64,000 nt of DNA from Pseudomonas citronellolis (GTDB taxonomy: Bacteria > Pseudomonadota > Gammaproteobacteria > Pseudomonadales > Pseudomonadaceae): positions 62,001 to 126,000 of the forward strand of contig NZ_FOLS01000018.1 in assembly GCF_900112375.1 (NCBI RefSeq), given 5' to 3'. Shown here one piece after another: positions 57,628 to 64,000 of the stretch. The translations under genes and the position numbers were made by a program. Every line of letters begins with the position of its first letter. Within the stretch, counting starts at the first letter, position 1. The notes beneath the pieces were generated by a model. It did not search any database and was not told the DNA's origin. It was given only the letters and a program-made list of their open reading frames with translations.

Positions 57628-58053
57628 ATGAAGAAACCCGCCGGTTTCGACCGTTATCTGGCCCTGGCCGAACGCTTTCTTGCCCGGGGCCGGGTACCGG
57701 CGCTGCTGTTCGCCGTGGCGCGTAAGAGCGCGCGCCTGAAGCTGGTCAAGGCCGACCTGCGCCTGCTGCAGGAACTCGCCCTGGCCACCGTGCGCGGGCA
57801 GTATCGCCAGCTCAACCCCAGGGCGCTGCTGGCCGTGGTGGCGGCGCTGCTGTATTTCCTCTCGCCGCTGGACATGATTCCCGACTGGCTGCCCGGCGTG
57901 GGCCTGCTGGACGACTTGGCGGTGCTGGCCTGGGTGGTGCGCCACTGGCAGTCCGAGCTGGATGCCTTCAAGCTCTGGCGCGACGCGCAGAGCCGCGAGA
58001 CGCGCCAGTCCCTGGCGCTGCTGCCGGGGCCGGAGCGGCCGGCGCGCGGCTGA
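57628..58053 (+). CDS. YkvA-family (DUF1232) membrane protein
   Basis: This 141-residue protein has the DUF1232 core (about 65-105) with the signature LLYFLSPLDMIPDWLPGVGLLDDLAVL. It is preceded by a basic, amphipathic N-terminus and followed by a short tail. The family is membrane-associated with unknown function. The position matches PA3261. Confidence 0.87.
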   Translation: MKKPAGFDRYLALAERFLARGRVPALLFAVARKSARLKLVKADLRLLQELALATVRGQYRQLNPRALLAVVAALLYFLSPLDMIPDWLPGVGLLDDLAVLAWVVRHWQSELDAFKLWRDAQSRETRQSLALLPGPERPARG

Positions 58054-58224
58054 ATTGCCGTCCACGCGAACCGTGCGCGGCGTCGCGATGCCAAGCGCGA
58101 TGATGCGCCCGATGAGGCCGAGCGGCGTTTCATGGGCGATACTGTGAAAGGTCGGAATGCTGGGCAGGCGCCAGTGGTTGCCGTCATTGCCCGTTGAAAT
58201 GCCGGCATGCAAGGAGTGTTGTCG

Positions 58225-58542
58225 ATGAATGTGCAAGTGATCACGCGAGACGGCGAAGCGGAGTACGCCGTGCTTCCCTGGGCCGACTACCAGGCGCTGC
58301 TGGCCGCTGCCGGCGCCCGCGCCGCCCAGCCCCCGGCGGCTGCCGTCACGGTGGCGGCGCCGACCGCCTCCTGGCGCGAACTGCGCGAGGCGCGTGGCCT
58401 GTCCCTGGAGAGCGTGGCCCGCGAGGTGGGGATCAGCCCGTCCTACCTGGGGATGATCGAAAGCGGCGAACGCGAGGTCAGCGAAGCCATCGAGCACGGC
58501 CTGCGTCGCGCACTGGGAGCGAAGTCGGAGTCGGCATCTTGA
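58225..58542 (+). CDS. Small Xre-family DNA-binding protein
   Basis: This 105-residue protein has a roughly 50-residue N-terminal segment, EYAVLPWADYQALLAAAG, resembling antitoxin-type domains, and a C-terminal Xre helix-turn-helix (about 55-100, LREARGLSLESVAREVGISPSYLGMIE). AAGGAG at 58211-58216 places the start at ATG 58225. Its stop overlaps the next gene by 4 bp, suggesting a coupled operon or regulator-partner pair. Confidence 0.82.
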   Translation: MNVQVITRDGEAEYAVLPWADYQALLAAAGARAAQPPAAAVTVAAPTASWRELREARGLSLESVAREVGISPSYLGMIESGEREVSEAIEHGLRRALGAKSESAS

Positions 58543-58904
58543 GCGTGCATATCAGCCGCAAGCATTGGCAGGGCTTGCTGGACGAGCTGGAAGACGCGCG
58601 CCGCCAGCGCCACCTGCTGACCTACCGGGCGCTGATCGAGCGCCTGCAACTGCCGACTCCGGCGATGACCACCCTGACCGCGGCCCTGGAACACCTGGCG
58701 CAGCTCGATGCCCGCGCCGGCCGGCCGCTGCGCAGCTCGCTGGTGATCAGCCAGGGCGCCAGCCGCCTGCCGCGCACCGGGTTCTTCGAGTGCGTGGAGC
58801 GCCTGGGACGCTTCTCCGGCGCTTCTGACGGCCCGGCGGCGGCGGGCTGGCATGCCGCCGAGGTGGTGCGGGTGTTTGAATTCGACTATCCGGAAGAGCC
58901 GTGA
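58539..58904 (+). CDS. Hypothetical protein coupled to the Xre gene
   Basis: This 121-residue protein starts at TTG 58539 (overlapping the upstream TGA as TTGA) or GTG 58545, reading (M)SVHISRKHWQGLLDELED. The N-terminal half is helical and the C-terminal half ends VVRVFEFDYPEEP. I recognise no domain. Its stop overlaps the GTG of the next gene. The three-gene overlap suggests a common function. Confidence 0.72.
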   Translation: MSVHISRKHWQGLLDELEDARRQRHLLTYRALIERLQLPTPAMTTLTAALEHLAQLDARAGRPLRSSLVISQGASRLPRTGFFECVERLGRFSGASDGPAAAGWHAAEVVRVFEFDYPEEP

Positions 58905-59380
58905 GCCGCGAGTTCGTCTGGCGCCTGCGCGCCCGCCTGTCCTACGCCGTGGCGCGACGCCTGATGGGCTGGCCCTGGCTGGTCCGCCAGCCGCGCGCCT
59001 GGCAGTGGATGCAGGGGCAGTTCTCGCGCATGGCCAACCTCGGCGACGTGGCTGCGCAGAGCTTCTACGGCCACCTGCTGCTGTTCCGCGGCCAGGGTTT
59101 CGGCGCCCGCGAGGAGGGCCTGCGCCTGCTCGCCCTGGCGGCTGCCGGCGGTGATGCCAAGGCTGCCTACCAACTGGGCGTGCAGGCCCTGCAGGGCAGC
59201 GCGCAGCGGCAGCCGGACGGCGCCGCTGCGGCGCGCCACTGGGCCCAGGCCGCCGAGGCCGGTCATCCGCTGGCCGCGCGGCGCCTGGCCGAGCTCTATC
59301 GCGACGGGGCCGAAGGCCTCGCCGCCGATGCCGAGCAAGCCGAACGCTACCAGGCCGTGGCTGCGCGTCTCGGACTCTGA
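58901..59380 (+). CDS. Sel1-repeat protein
   Basis: This 159-residue protein starts at GTG 58901, overlapping the previous stop as GTGA. It has an Arg-rich N-terminus (about 1-40) and Sel1-like repeats (about 50-150: NLGDVAAQSFYGHLLL, GDAKAAYQLGVQAL, GHPLAARRLAELYRDG). Sel1 repeats mediate protein contacts. It converges on the EAL/GGDEF gene 7 bp away. Confidence 0.8.
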   Translation: MSREFVWRLRARLSYAVARRLMGWPWLVRQPRAWQWMQGQFSRMANLGDVAAQSFYGHLLLFRGQGFGAREEGLRLLALAAAGGDAKAAYQLGVQALQGSAQRQPDGAAAARHWAQAAEAGHPLAARRLAELYRDGAEGLAADAEQAERYQAVAARLGL

Positions 59381-59387
59381 GCGGCTT

Positions 59388-61136
59388 CTATTCCAGCGTG
59401 ATGACGTGCCGGCTGTAGCCCGGCACTTCCTTGGCGTGGCGCTTGGCCTCGGAGGCGATGCTCGCCAGTTGCGCCGCGTCCAGGCGCTCGCCGGCGCCGG
59501 GCTTGAGGTGCACCACGCCCACCGACAGCGACAGCAGCGGGAACTCCTGGCGCTGGCCGCGGCGGTTGTAGGCGACGAAGCAGCCGGCCTGCAGGTGCTC
59601 CTGGTTGTAGAAGCGCCGGCACTGGCCCTGGAAGTCCTCCAGCAACTGGTTGAGGCGGTTGCGCCAGTCCCCGGAGGTGAACACCAGCATGAAGTCGTCG
59701 CCGCCGATGTGGCCGACGAAGTCGCAGCCGGGGTCCACCCGGTCGCTCAGGCATTGCGCCAGGCACAGCAGCACCTCGTCGCCGCGGGCGTAGCCGTAGA
59801 GGTCGTTGAAGGGCTTGAAGCTGTCGATGTCGACGTAGCACACCGCCGCCTCGCGCTCCTGTTGCAGCAGGCGGCCCAGGCACTGCTGGATGGGCACGTT
59901 GCCCGGCAGCAGGGTCAGCGGGTTGGCGTAGCGCGCCTGGCGGATCTTCAGTTCGGTGATCAGCTTGAGCACGTCGATCACCCGGCCCAGGCCGAGGTAG
60001 CGGCCGCCCTGGGTGATGATGAAGTCTTCCTCGATGCGCTGCCGCGCGCGGCTGGTGAGCAGGCGGCTGACTTGCTGCAGCGACTGGCTGCGCTCCACCG
60101 CGAGAAAGTCCTCGCTCATCAGCCGGCTGATCGGCTTGCGCGCGTACAGCTCGGTGCCGAAGGGCTTGAGCAGGGCATCGGAGAGAGCGTGGCGGTGGAC
60201 GATGCCCACCGGCTGCTGGTGCTCGTCGAGCACCGCCAGGGCGTTCAGGTTGGCCTGGGCGCGGAACGCTTCGAGTACCTCGGCGATCGGCGTATCGCGG
60301 CCCACCGCCGGCTGTTCCAGCAACAGCGGGCGCAGGTCGGCCTGTTCCTCGCCGTGCAGGGCGTCCGTGCGGTCGAGGTCCGGCAGCAGCCCGCGGACCT
60401 CGCGCACCGGCTGTTCCTGCGGGCGGCCGATCAGGTAGCCCTGGACCAGGTCGACGCCCATCTCCGAGAGCACCGCCAGTTCCTCCGGCAATTCGATCCC
60501 CTCGGCTATCACCTGGGCGCGGGAGGCGTGGGCCATCTTCAGGATGGAGCCAACGAACTCGCGCTTGACGCCGTCCTGGTGGATGCCGTCGATGAAGTGG
60601 CGGTCGATCTTCACGTAGTCCGGGCGCAGCTCCGACCACAGGCGCAGGCTGGAGTAGCCGGCGCCTAGGTCGTCCAGGGCGATGCAGAAGCCCATGGCGC
60701 GGTAGTGGTGCAGCGCGGTGTCGAGCAGGCCGAAGTCCTCGATGGGCGCCTGCTCGGTCAGCTCGATGACCACGTCGCCCGGCGCTATGCCGAGGGTCTG
60801 CAGCAACTGCAGGGTACGGCCGGGCTGGTGGCTGGGGTCCAGCAGTGACTCGGGGGCGACGTTGAGGAACAGCTTGCCGCCCAGCCCCAGCTCGTGGAAG
60901 CGCTGGCAGGCGCGGCGCCGGCAGAGCACGTCCAGCTCGCTCAGGCGGCCGGCGTGGCGCGCGGTGCTGAACAGCGTGAGGGGGGAGTGCAGCGGGCTGT
61001 TGGAGGGGCCGCGGGTGAGGGCCTCGTAGCCCACCAGGCGCCGCTCGGAGAGCGACACTATGGGTTGGAACAGACAATGCAGGTCGCCGTGAGCGATGAT
61101 CTGGGCCAGCGCGCTCAACTGCTCGGTGACGGTCAT
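59388..61136 (-). CDS. EAL-CBS-GGDEF c-di-GMP turnover protein
   Basis: This 582-residue protein has an N-terminal EAL domain (about 15-245) with all metal and catalytic residues visible: YEALTRG, FLNVAPE, IELTE, DDLGAGYSS, VKIDR, EGIE and QGYLIGRP. It then has a pair of CBS domains (about 285-400) and a C-terminal GGDEF domain (about 415-560) whose signature is GGDDF. It should hydrolyse c-di-GMP, with the GGDEF and CBS parts likely sensing nucleotides. ATG 61136 is preferred over the extension to 61196. Position matches PA3258. Confidence 0.92.
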   Translation of the reverse strand: MTVTEQLSALAQIIAHGDLHCLFQPIVSLSERRLVGYEALTRGPSNSPLHSPLTLFSTARHAGRLSELDVLCRRRACQRFHELGLGGKLFLNVAPESLLDPSHQPGRTLQLLQTLGIAPGDVVIELTEQAPIEDFGLLDTALHHYRAMGFCIALDDLGAGYSSLRLWSELRPDYVKIDRHFIDGIHQDGVKREFVGSILKMAHASRAQVIAEGIELPEELAVLSEMGVDLVQGYLIGRPQEQPVREVRGLLPDLDRTDALHGEEQADLRPLLLEQPAVGRDTPIAEVLEAFRAQANLNALAVLDEHQQPVGIVHRHALSDALLKPFGTELYARKPISRLMSEDFLAVERSQSLQQVSRLLTSRARQRIEEDFIITQGGRYLGLGRVIDVLKLITELKIRQARYANPLTLLPGNVPIQQCLGRLLQQEREAAVCYVDIDSFKPFNDLYGYARGDEVLLCLAQCLSDRVDPGCDFVGHIGGDDFMLVFTSGDWRNRLNQLLEDFQGQCRRFYNQEHLQAGCFVAYNRRGQRQEFPLLSLSVGVVHLKPGAGERLDAAQLASIASEAKRHAKEVPGYSRHVITLE

Positions 61137-61233
61137 GACGGTTCTCTGTGGGGTGAAAAGACGAAGGGCCGGTCTCCCGGCCCTTGCGCATTTCACTACT
61201 GAGTCATGACTGTTTCGTGACGACTCCGCTCTT

Positions 61234-63315
61234 TCAGTGCTTGGCTACCGCCGAGCTGAGCGTCAGGTAGTCCAGCAGGATGTGCCCGGACTCGGTGAGG
61301 TAGGCGTCGTCCTGCGGCTTGGTCTTGTCGTCGTCCGGCAGGGCGTTGTCGTCTTCCTGCTTGAGCTCCTTCAGCGGCTCCTGGCCCTTGGATTTGCGCA
61401 GGGCGTTCTCCATGGCCAACTGGCGGCCCTCGATGCTGCTCTGCTGGGCGCGGCGCTTGGCCTCGTTCAGGCTGACGGTCTTCTCCTTCATCAGCTCCTG
61501 GGCCAGGGCCAGGCGCTGGCGGGCGTAGACGAAGTCGGCATTGTTCGCGGTGCGCGAGTCGTGCTGGGTCTTCAGCTGGTCGAGGAACGGCTTGAACGGG
61601 TCGCTCTGCGCCGACAGCACCGGGCGGATGGTGTCCCAGGGCATGGAGTCGGGCAGGGCGCTCTCGCCGATTTCCTTGTCGTCGACGATGGACGGGTAGC
61701 TGATGTCCGGGATCACGCCCTGGTGCTGGGTGCTCTGCCCGGAGACGCGGTAGAACTTGGCCAGGGTCAGCTTCAGCTCGCCGTGGTTGAGCGGCTGGAT
61801 GGTCTGCACGGTGCCCTTGCCGAAGGTCTGGCCGCCGACGATGAGCGCGCGGTGGTAGTCCTGCATGGCGCCGGCGAAGATCTCCGAGGCCGAGGCGGAC
61901 AGGCGGTTGACCAGCACGGTCATCGGCCCGGTGTAGAAGGCCTGGCCCTCGTCATCGTTGAGCACGTCGACGCGGCCGTCGCTGTTGCGCACCAGCACGG
62001 TCGGGCCCTGGTCGATGAACAGGCCGGTCAGCTCGGTGGCCTCCTGCAGGGAGCCGCCGCCGTTGTTGCGCAGGTCGATGACGATGCCGTCGACCTTGTC
62101 CTTCTGCAGCTCGCCGATGAGCTTCTTCACGTCGCGCGTGGTGCTCTTGTAGTTCGGGTCGCCGGCGCGGTAGGCCTTGAAGTCCAGGTAGAAGGCCGGC
62201 ACGTCGATCACGCCGAGCTTGTAGTTGCGGCCGTCGTGGTCGAGGGTGATTTCCGACTTCTTCGCCGCCTGGTCTTCGAGCTTCACCGCCTCGCGGGTGA
62301 TGGTGACGATCTTGCTGGTCTGGTCGTTCGGCGCGTTGGTGGACGGAATCACTTCCAGGCGCACCTGCGAGCCCTTCGGCCCGCGGATCAGCTTGACCAC
62401 CTCGTCCAGGCGCCAGCCGACCACGTCGACCATCTCGCCCTTGCCCTGGGCGACGCCGATGATCTTGTCCGAGGTGGCGATCTGCTTGCTCTTCTCCGCC
62501 GGGCCCGCCGGCACCAGGCGCACGACCTTGACGTAGTCGTTGTCGCTCTGCAGCACGGCGCCGATGCCCTCCAGGGAGAGGCTCATGTTGATGTCGAAGT
62601 TTTCCGCGCTGTCCGGCGACAGGTACTGGGTGTGCGGGTCGTAGGTCTGCGCGAAGGCGTTGATGTAGGCCTGGAAGATGTCCTCGCTGCGCGTCTGTTC
62701 CAGGCGCATCAGCTGGTTCTTGTAGCGCTTGGTCAGCTGTTCCTGGATGGCCTTGTCGTCCTTGCCGGCGATCTTCAGGCGCAGGACCTCGTCCTTGACC
62801 TTCTTGCGCCAGAGGTCGTCGAGCTCGGCGCCGTTCTTCGCCCACGCGGCGTTCTCGCGGTCGATGGTCAGGCTCTCGTCGACCTTGAAGTCGATCTTGT
62901 CGACGCCCTTGCCGAGCATCGCCAGGGCGAAGTCCAGGCGCTCCTTGAGGCGGTCCAGGTGACGTTTGTAGATGGTGAAGCCGGGGTCCAGCTCGCCGCT
63001 CTTGAGGAAGTCGTCGAACTGGGTGCGCCAGGGCGTGAACTGGGCGATGTCGCCGGCGGTGAAGTACATCCGCGACGGGTCCAGGGCCTTGATGTAGGCG
63101 TCGTAGATCTTCGCCGAACGGTCGTCGTTGAGCGGCGGCTTGCTGTAGTGATGGCGCTTGAGCAACTCGACGATGTTGAGGCTGGCGATCACCTGGTCAC
63201 GGTCCGGCTGCAGGCCGTCCCAGGAGTTCTGGCCGGCGGAGGGCGCGGCGAACGAGGACAGGGCGCTGGCGCCGAGGACCAACAGCAGGGCGGTGCGGGG
63301 CAGAAATCGCTTCAT
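61234..63315 (-). CDS. prc: Tail-specific periplasmic protease Prc (AlgO)
   Basis: This 693-residue protease has a signal peptide (about 1-25, SFAA-PS), a Prc N-terminal domain, a PDZ domain (about 225-310, IGAVLQSDNDYVKVVRLVPAGPAEK) and the C-terminal-processing protease domain with the Ser475-Lys500 dyad (SASASEIF and TFGKGTVQ, 25 residues apart as in E. coli Prc). In P. aeruginosa AlgO degrades truncated MucA and so promotes alginate production. ATG 63315 begins the signal peptide; longer frames to 63477 are spurious. Confidence 0.94.
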   Translation of the reverse strand: MKRFLPRTALLLVLGASALSSFAAPSAGQNSWDGLQPDRDQVIASLNIVELLKRHHYSKPPLNDDRSAKIYDAYIKALDPSRMYFTAGDIAQFTPWRTQFDDFLKSGELDPGFTIYKRHLDRLKERLDFALAMLGKGVDKIDFKVDESLTIDRENAAWAKNGAELDDLWRKKVKDEVLRLKIAGKDDKAIQEQLTKRYKNQLMRLEQTRSEDIFQAYINAFAQTYDPHTQYLSPDSAENFDINMSLSLEGIGAVLQSDNDYVKVVRLVPAGPAEKSKQIATSDKIIGVAQGKGEMVDVVGWRLDEVVKLIRGPKGSQVRLEVIPSTNAPNDQTSKIVTITREAVKLEDQAAKKSEITLDHDGRNYKLGVIDVPAFYLDFKAYRAGDPNYKSTTRDVKKLIGELQKDKVDGIVIDLRNNGGGSLQEATELTGLFIDQGPTVLVRNSDGRVDVLNDDEGQAFYTGPMTVLVNRLSASASEIFAGAMQDYHRALIVGGQTFGKGTVQTIQPLNHGELKLTLAKFYRVSGQSTQHQGVIPDISYPSIVDDKEIGESALPDSMPWDTIRPVLSAQSDPFKPFLDQLKTQHDSRTANNADFVYARQRLALAQELMKEKTVSLNEAKRRAQQSSIEGRQLAMENALRKSKGQEPLKELKQEDDNALPDDDKTKPQDDAYLTESGHILLDYLTLSSAVAKH

Positions 63316-63467
63316 GCTTAATCGACTGGGTGCGGAGTTATGACGCATATTAGGCCGTATCTGGCGTCGCCGGGTTCCAAGCTTGTCGAGATTGGGCTCT
63401 GGCGCGACGAGCGAAGAGAAAGGCCCGACCGACGTGGTGCGGGCCGTGCAAGCACTATGGAGGTAGC

Positions 63468-64000
63468 GTGAACGCATTGCAAGGTATCGAAGGGCGGGTG
63501 GAGTGGGCCGAGCGCGCCGCGCCGACCTGCGGGGCTGGGCAGGTGCGCATCCGCGTGGCCGCCGCCGGACTCAACCGCGCCGACCTGCTGCAGCGCGCCG
63601 GGCTCTACCCGCCGCCGCCGGGGGCCAGCGACGTGCTCGGCCTGGAATGCGCCGGGGTGATCAGCGAAGTGGGCGCCGGCGCCACCTGGCAGGTGGGCGA
63701 CCGCGTCTGCGCGCTGCTGGCCGGCGGCGGCATGGCCGAGGAAGTGGTGGTCGACGCCCGCCACGTGCTGCCGGTGCCCAACGGCCTGTCGCTGGCCGAA
63801 GCGGCGGGGCTGCCGGAGGTGTACGCCACGGCCTGGCTCAACCTGTTCCAGCTGGCTGGCCTGCAGCCGGGCGAGAAGGTGCTGCTGCACGCCGGCGCCA
63901 GTGGCGTGGGCTCGGCCGCCATCCAGTTGTGCAAGGCCTTCGGCAGCCCCTGCTGGGTCAGCGTCGGCTCCGCCGACCGGCTGGCCTACTGCGAGGCTCT
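63468..64000 (+). CDS. NAD(P)H-quinone oxidoreductase, PIG3-like (3' part outside window)
   Basis: This partial protein of 177 residues starts at GTG 63468, preceded by GGAGG. It belongs to the zinc-independent quinone reductase branch of the medium-chain dehydrogenases: GLNRADLLQRAGLYPPPPG near the N-terminus, GLECAGVISEVG, and the start of the NADPH fold HAGASGVGSAAIQL (about residues 144-157). It is divergent from prc with a 152-bp gap. The stop lies beyond the window. Confidence 0.9.
   Translation, partial: MNALQGIEGRVEWAERAAPTCGAGQVRIRVAAAGLNRADLLQRAGLYPPPPGASDVLGLECAGVISEVGAGATWQVGDRVCALLAGGGMAEEVVVDARHVLPVPNGLSLAEAAGLPEVYATAWLNLFQLAGLQPGEKVLLHAGASGVGSAAIQLCKAFGSPCWVSVGSADRLAYCEA

Overview
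The window is chromosomal DNA from a Pseudomonas, most likely of the P. aeruginosa/nitroreducens/citronellolis side of the genus. The evidence is high-GC coding sequence, REP/BIME hairpins of the GTAGGAGCGAGC/GTAGGAGCGGG type in almost every long gap, and three gene strings whose order I recall from P. aeruginosa PAO1. The three blocks resemble PA0183-PA0199 (sulfate-ester use plus tonB2-exbB1-exbD1), PA1004-PA1013 (nadA to purC) and PA3271-PA3256 (hybrid kinase to prc and a quinone reductase). The synteny statements come from memory, not from an alignment.

Region 1 (1-14170) is a sulfur-scavenging locus for sulfate esters. It holds two Fe(II)/2-oxoglutarate dioxygenases (one cut by the window edge, one matching alkylsulfatase AtsK), a TonB-dependent receptor (SftP-like), a divergent LysR regulator (SftR-like), an ABC importer (AtsR binding protein, double-length AtsB permease, AtsC ATPase), arylsulfatase AtsA and a TonB-ExbB-ExbD motor. 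Esters would cross the outer membrane through the receptor, be captured by AtsR, imported by AtsBC, and desulfurised by AtsK (oxidative) or AtsA (hydrolytic). AT-rich palindromes sit in the control regions.

Region 2 (14536-19259) is an accessory catabolic module: a class II aldolase-like gene converging on a GATase1/AraC regulator, a choline-dehydrogenase-like GMC flavoenzyme and a Rieske oxygenase of the type that attacks quaternary amines. Its substrate is unknown.

Region 3 (19477-29707) is core: nadA, bepA, a TusA-like gene, a PerM-family permease, bcp, gcvR, dapA, bamC, an MBL hydrolase, purC and tRNA-Ser(CGA).

Region 4 (29862-44388) is mixed accessory content: an NYN/PIN-like protein beside the tRNA, a HAD phosphatase, a MASE2 diguanylate cyclase, several small proteins, a RES-Xre toxin-antitoxin pair with a perfect palindromic operator, rmuC, an EphD-like hydrolase-dehydrogenase fusion with a ferritin-like partner and a MerR regulator, and an MgtC/DUF4010 membrane protein.

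Region 5 (45124-64000) is core again: an SSS-histidine kinase-receiver hybrid (MxtR/CrbS-like), GNAT, AraC, an LplT-PlsC fusion, cold-shock capB, a guanidine exporter behind a guanidine-II riboswitch, an SBF transporter, rdgC, tRNA-Val and tRNA-Asp, fklB, a YkvA protein, a tightly overlapping trio of small genes, an EAL-CBS-GGDEF protein, prc, and the start of a quinone reductase.

The long gaps are mostly repeats. The notable ones are a 74-bp perfect inverted repeat around a 287-bp unit (5583-6095) that has a second, inverted copy at 24140-24426; a tandem array of composite REP units (50288-50880); and a 214-bp MITE-like element ending in the rdgC stop codon (54812-55025). I found no IS transposase, CRISPR array or prophage genes.
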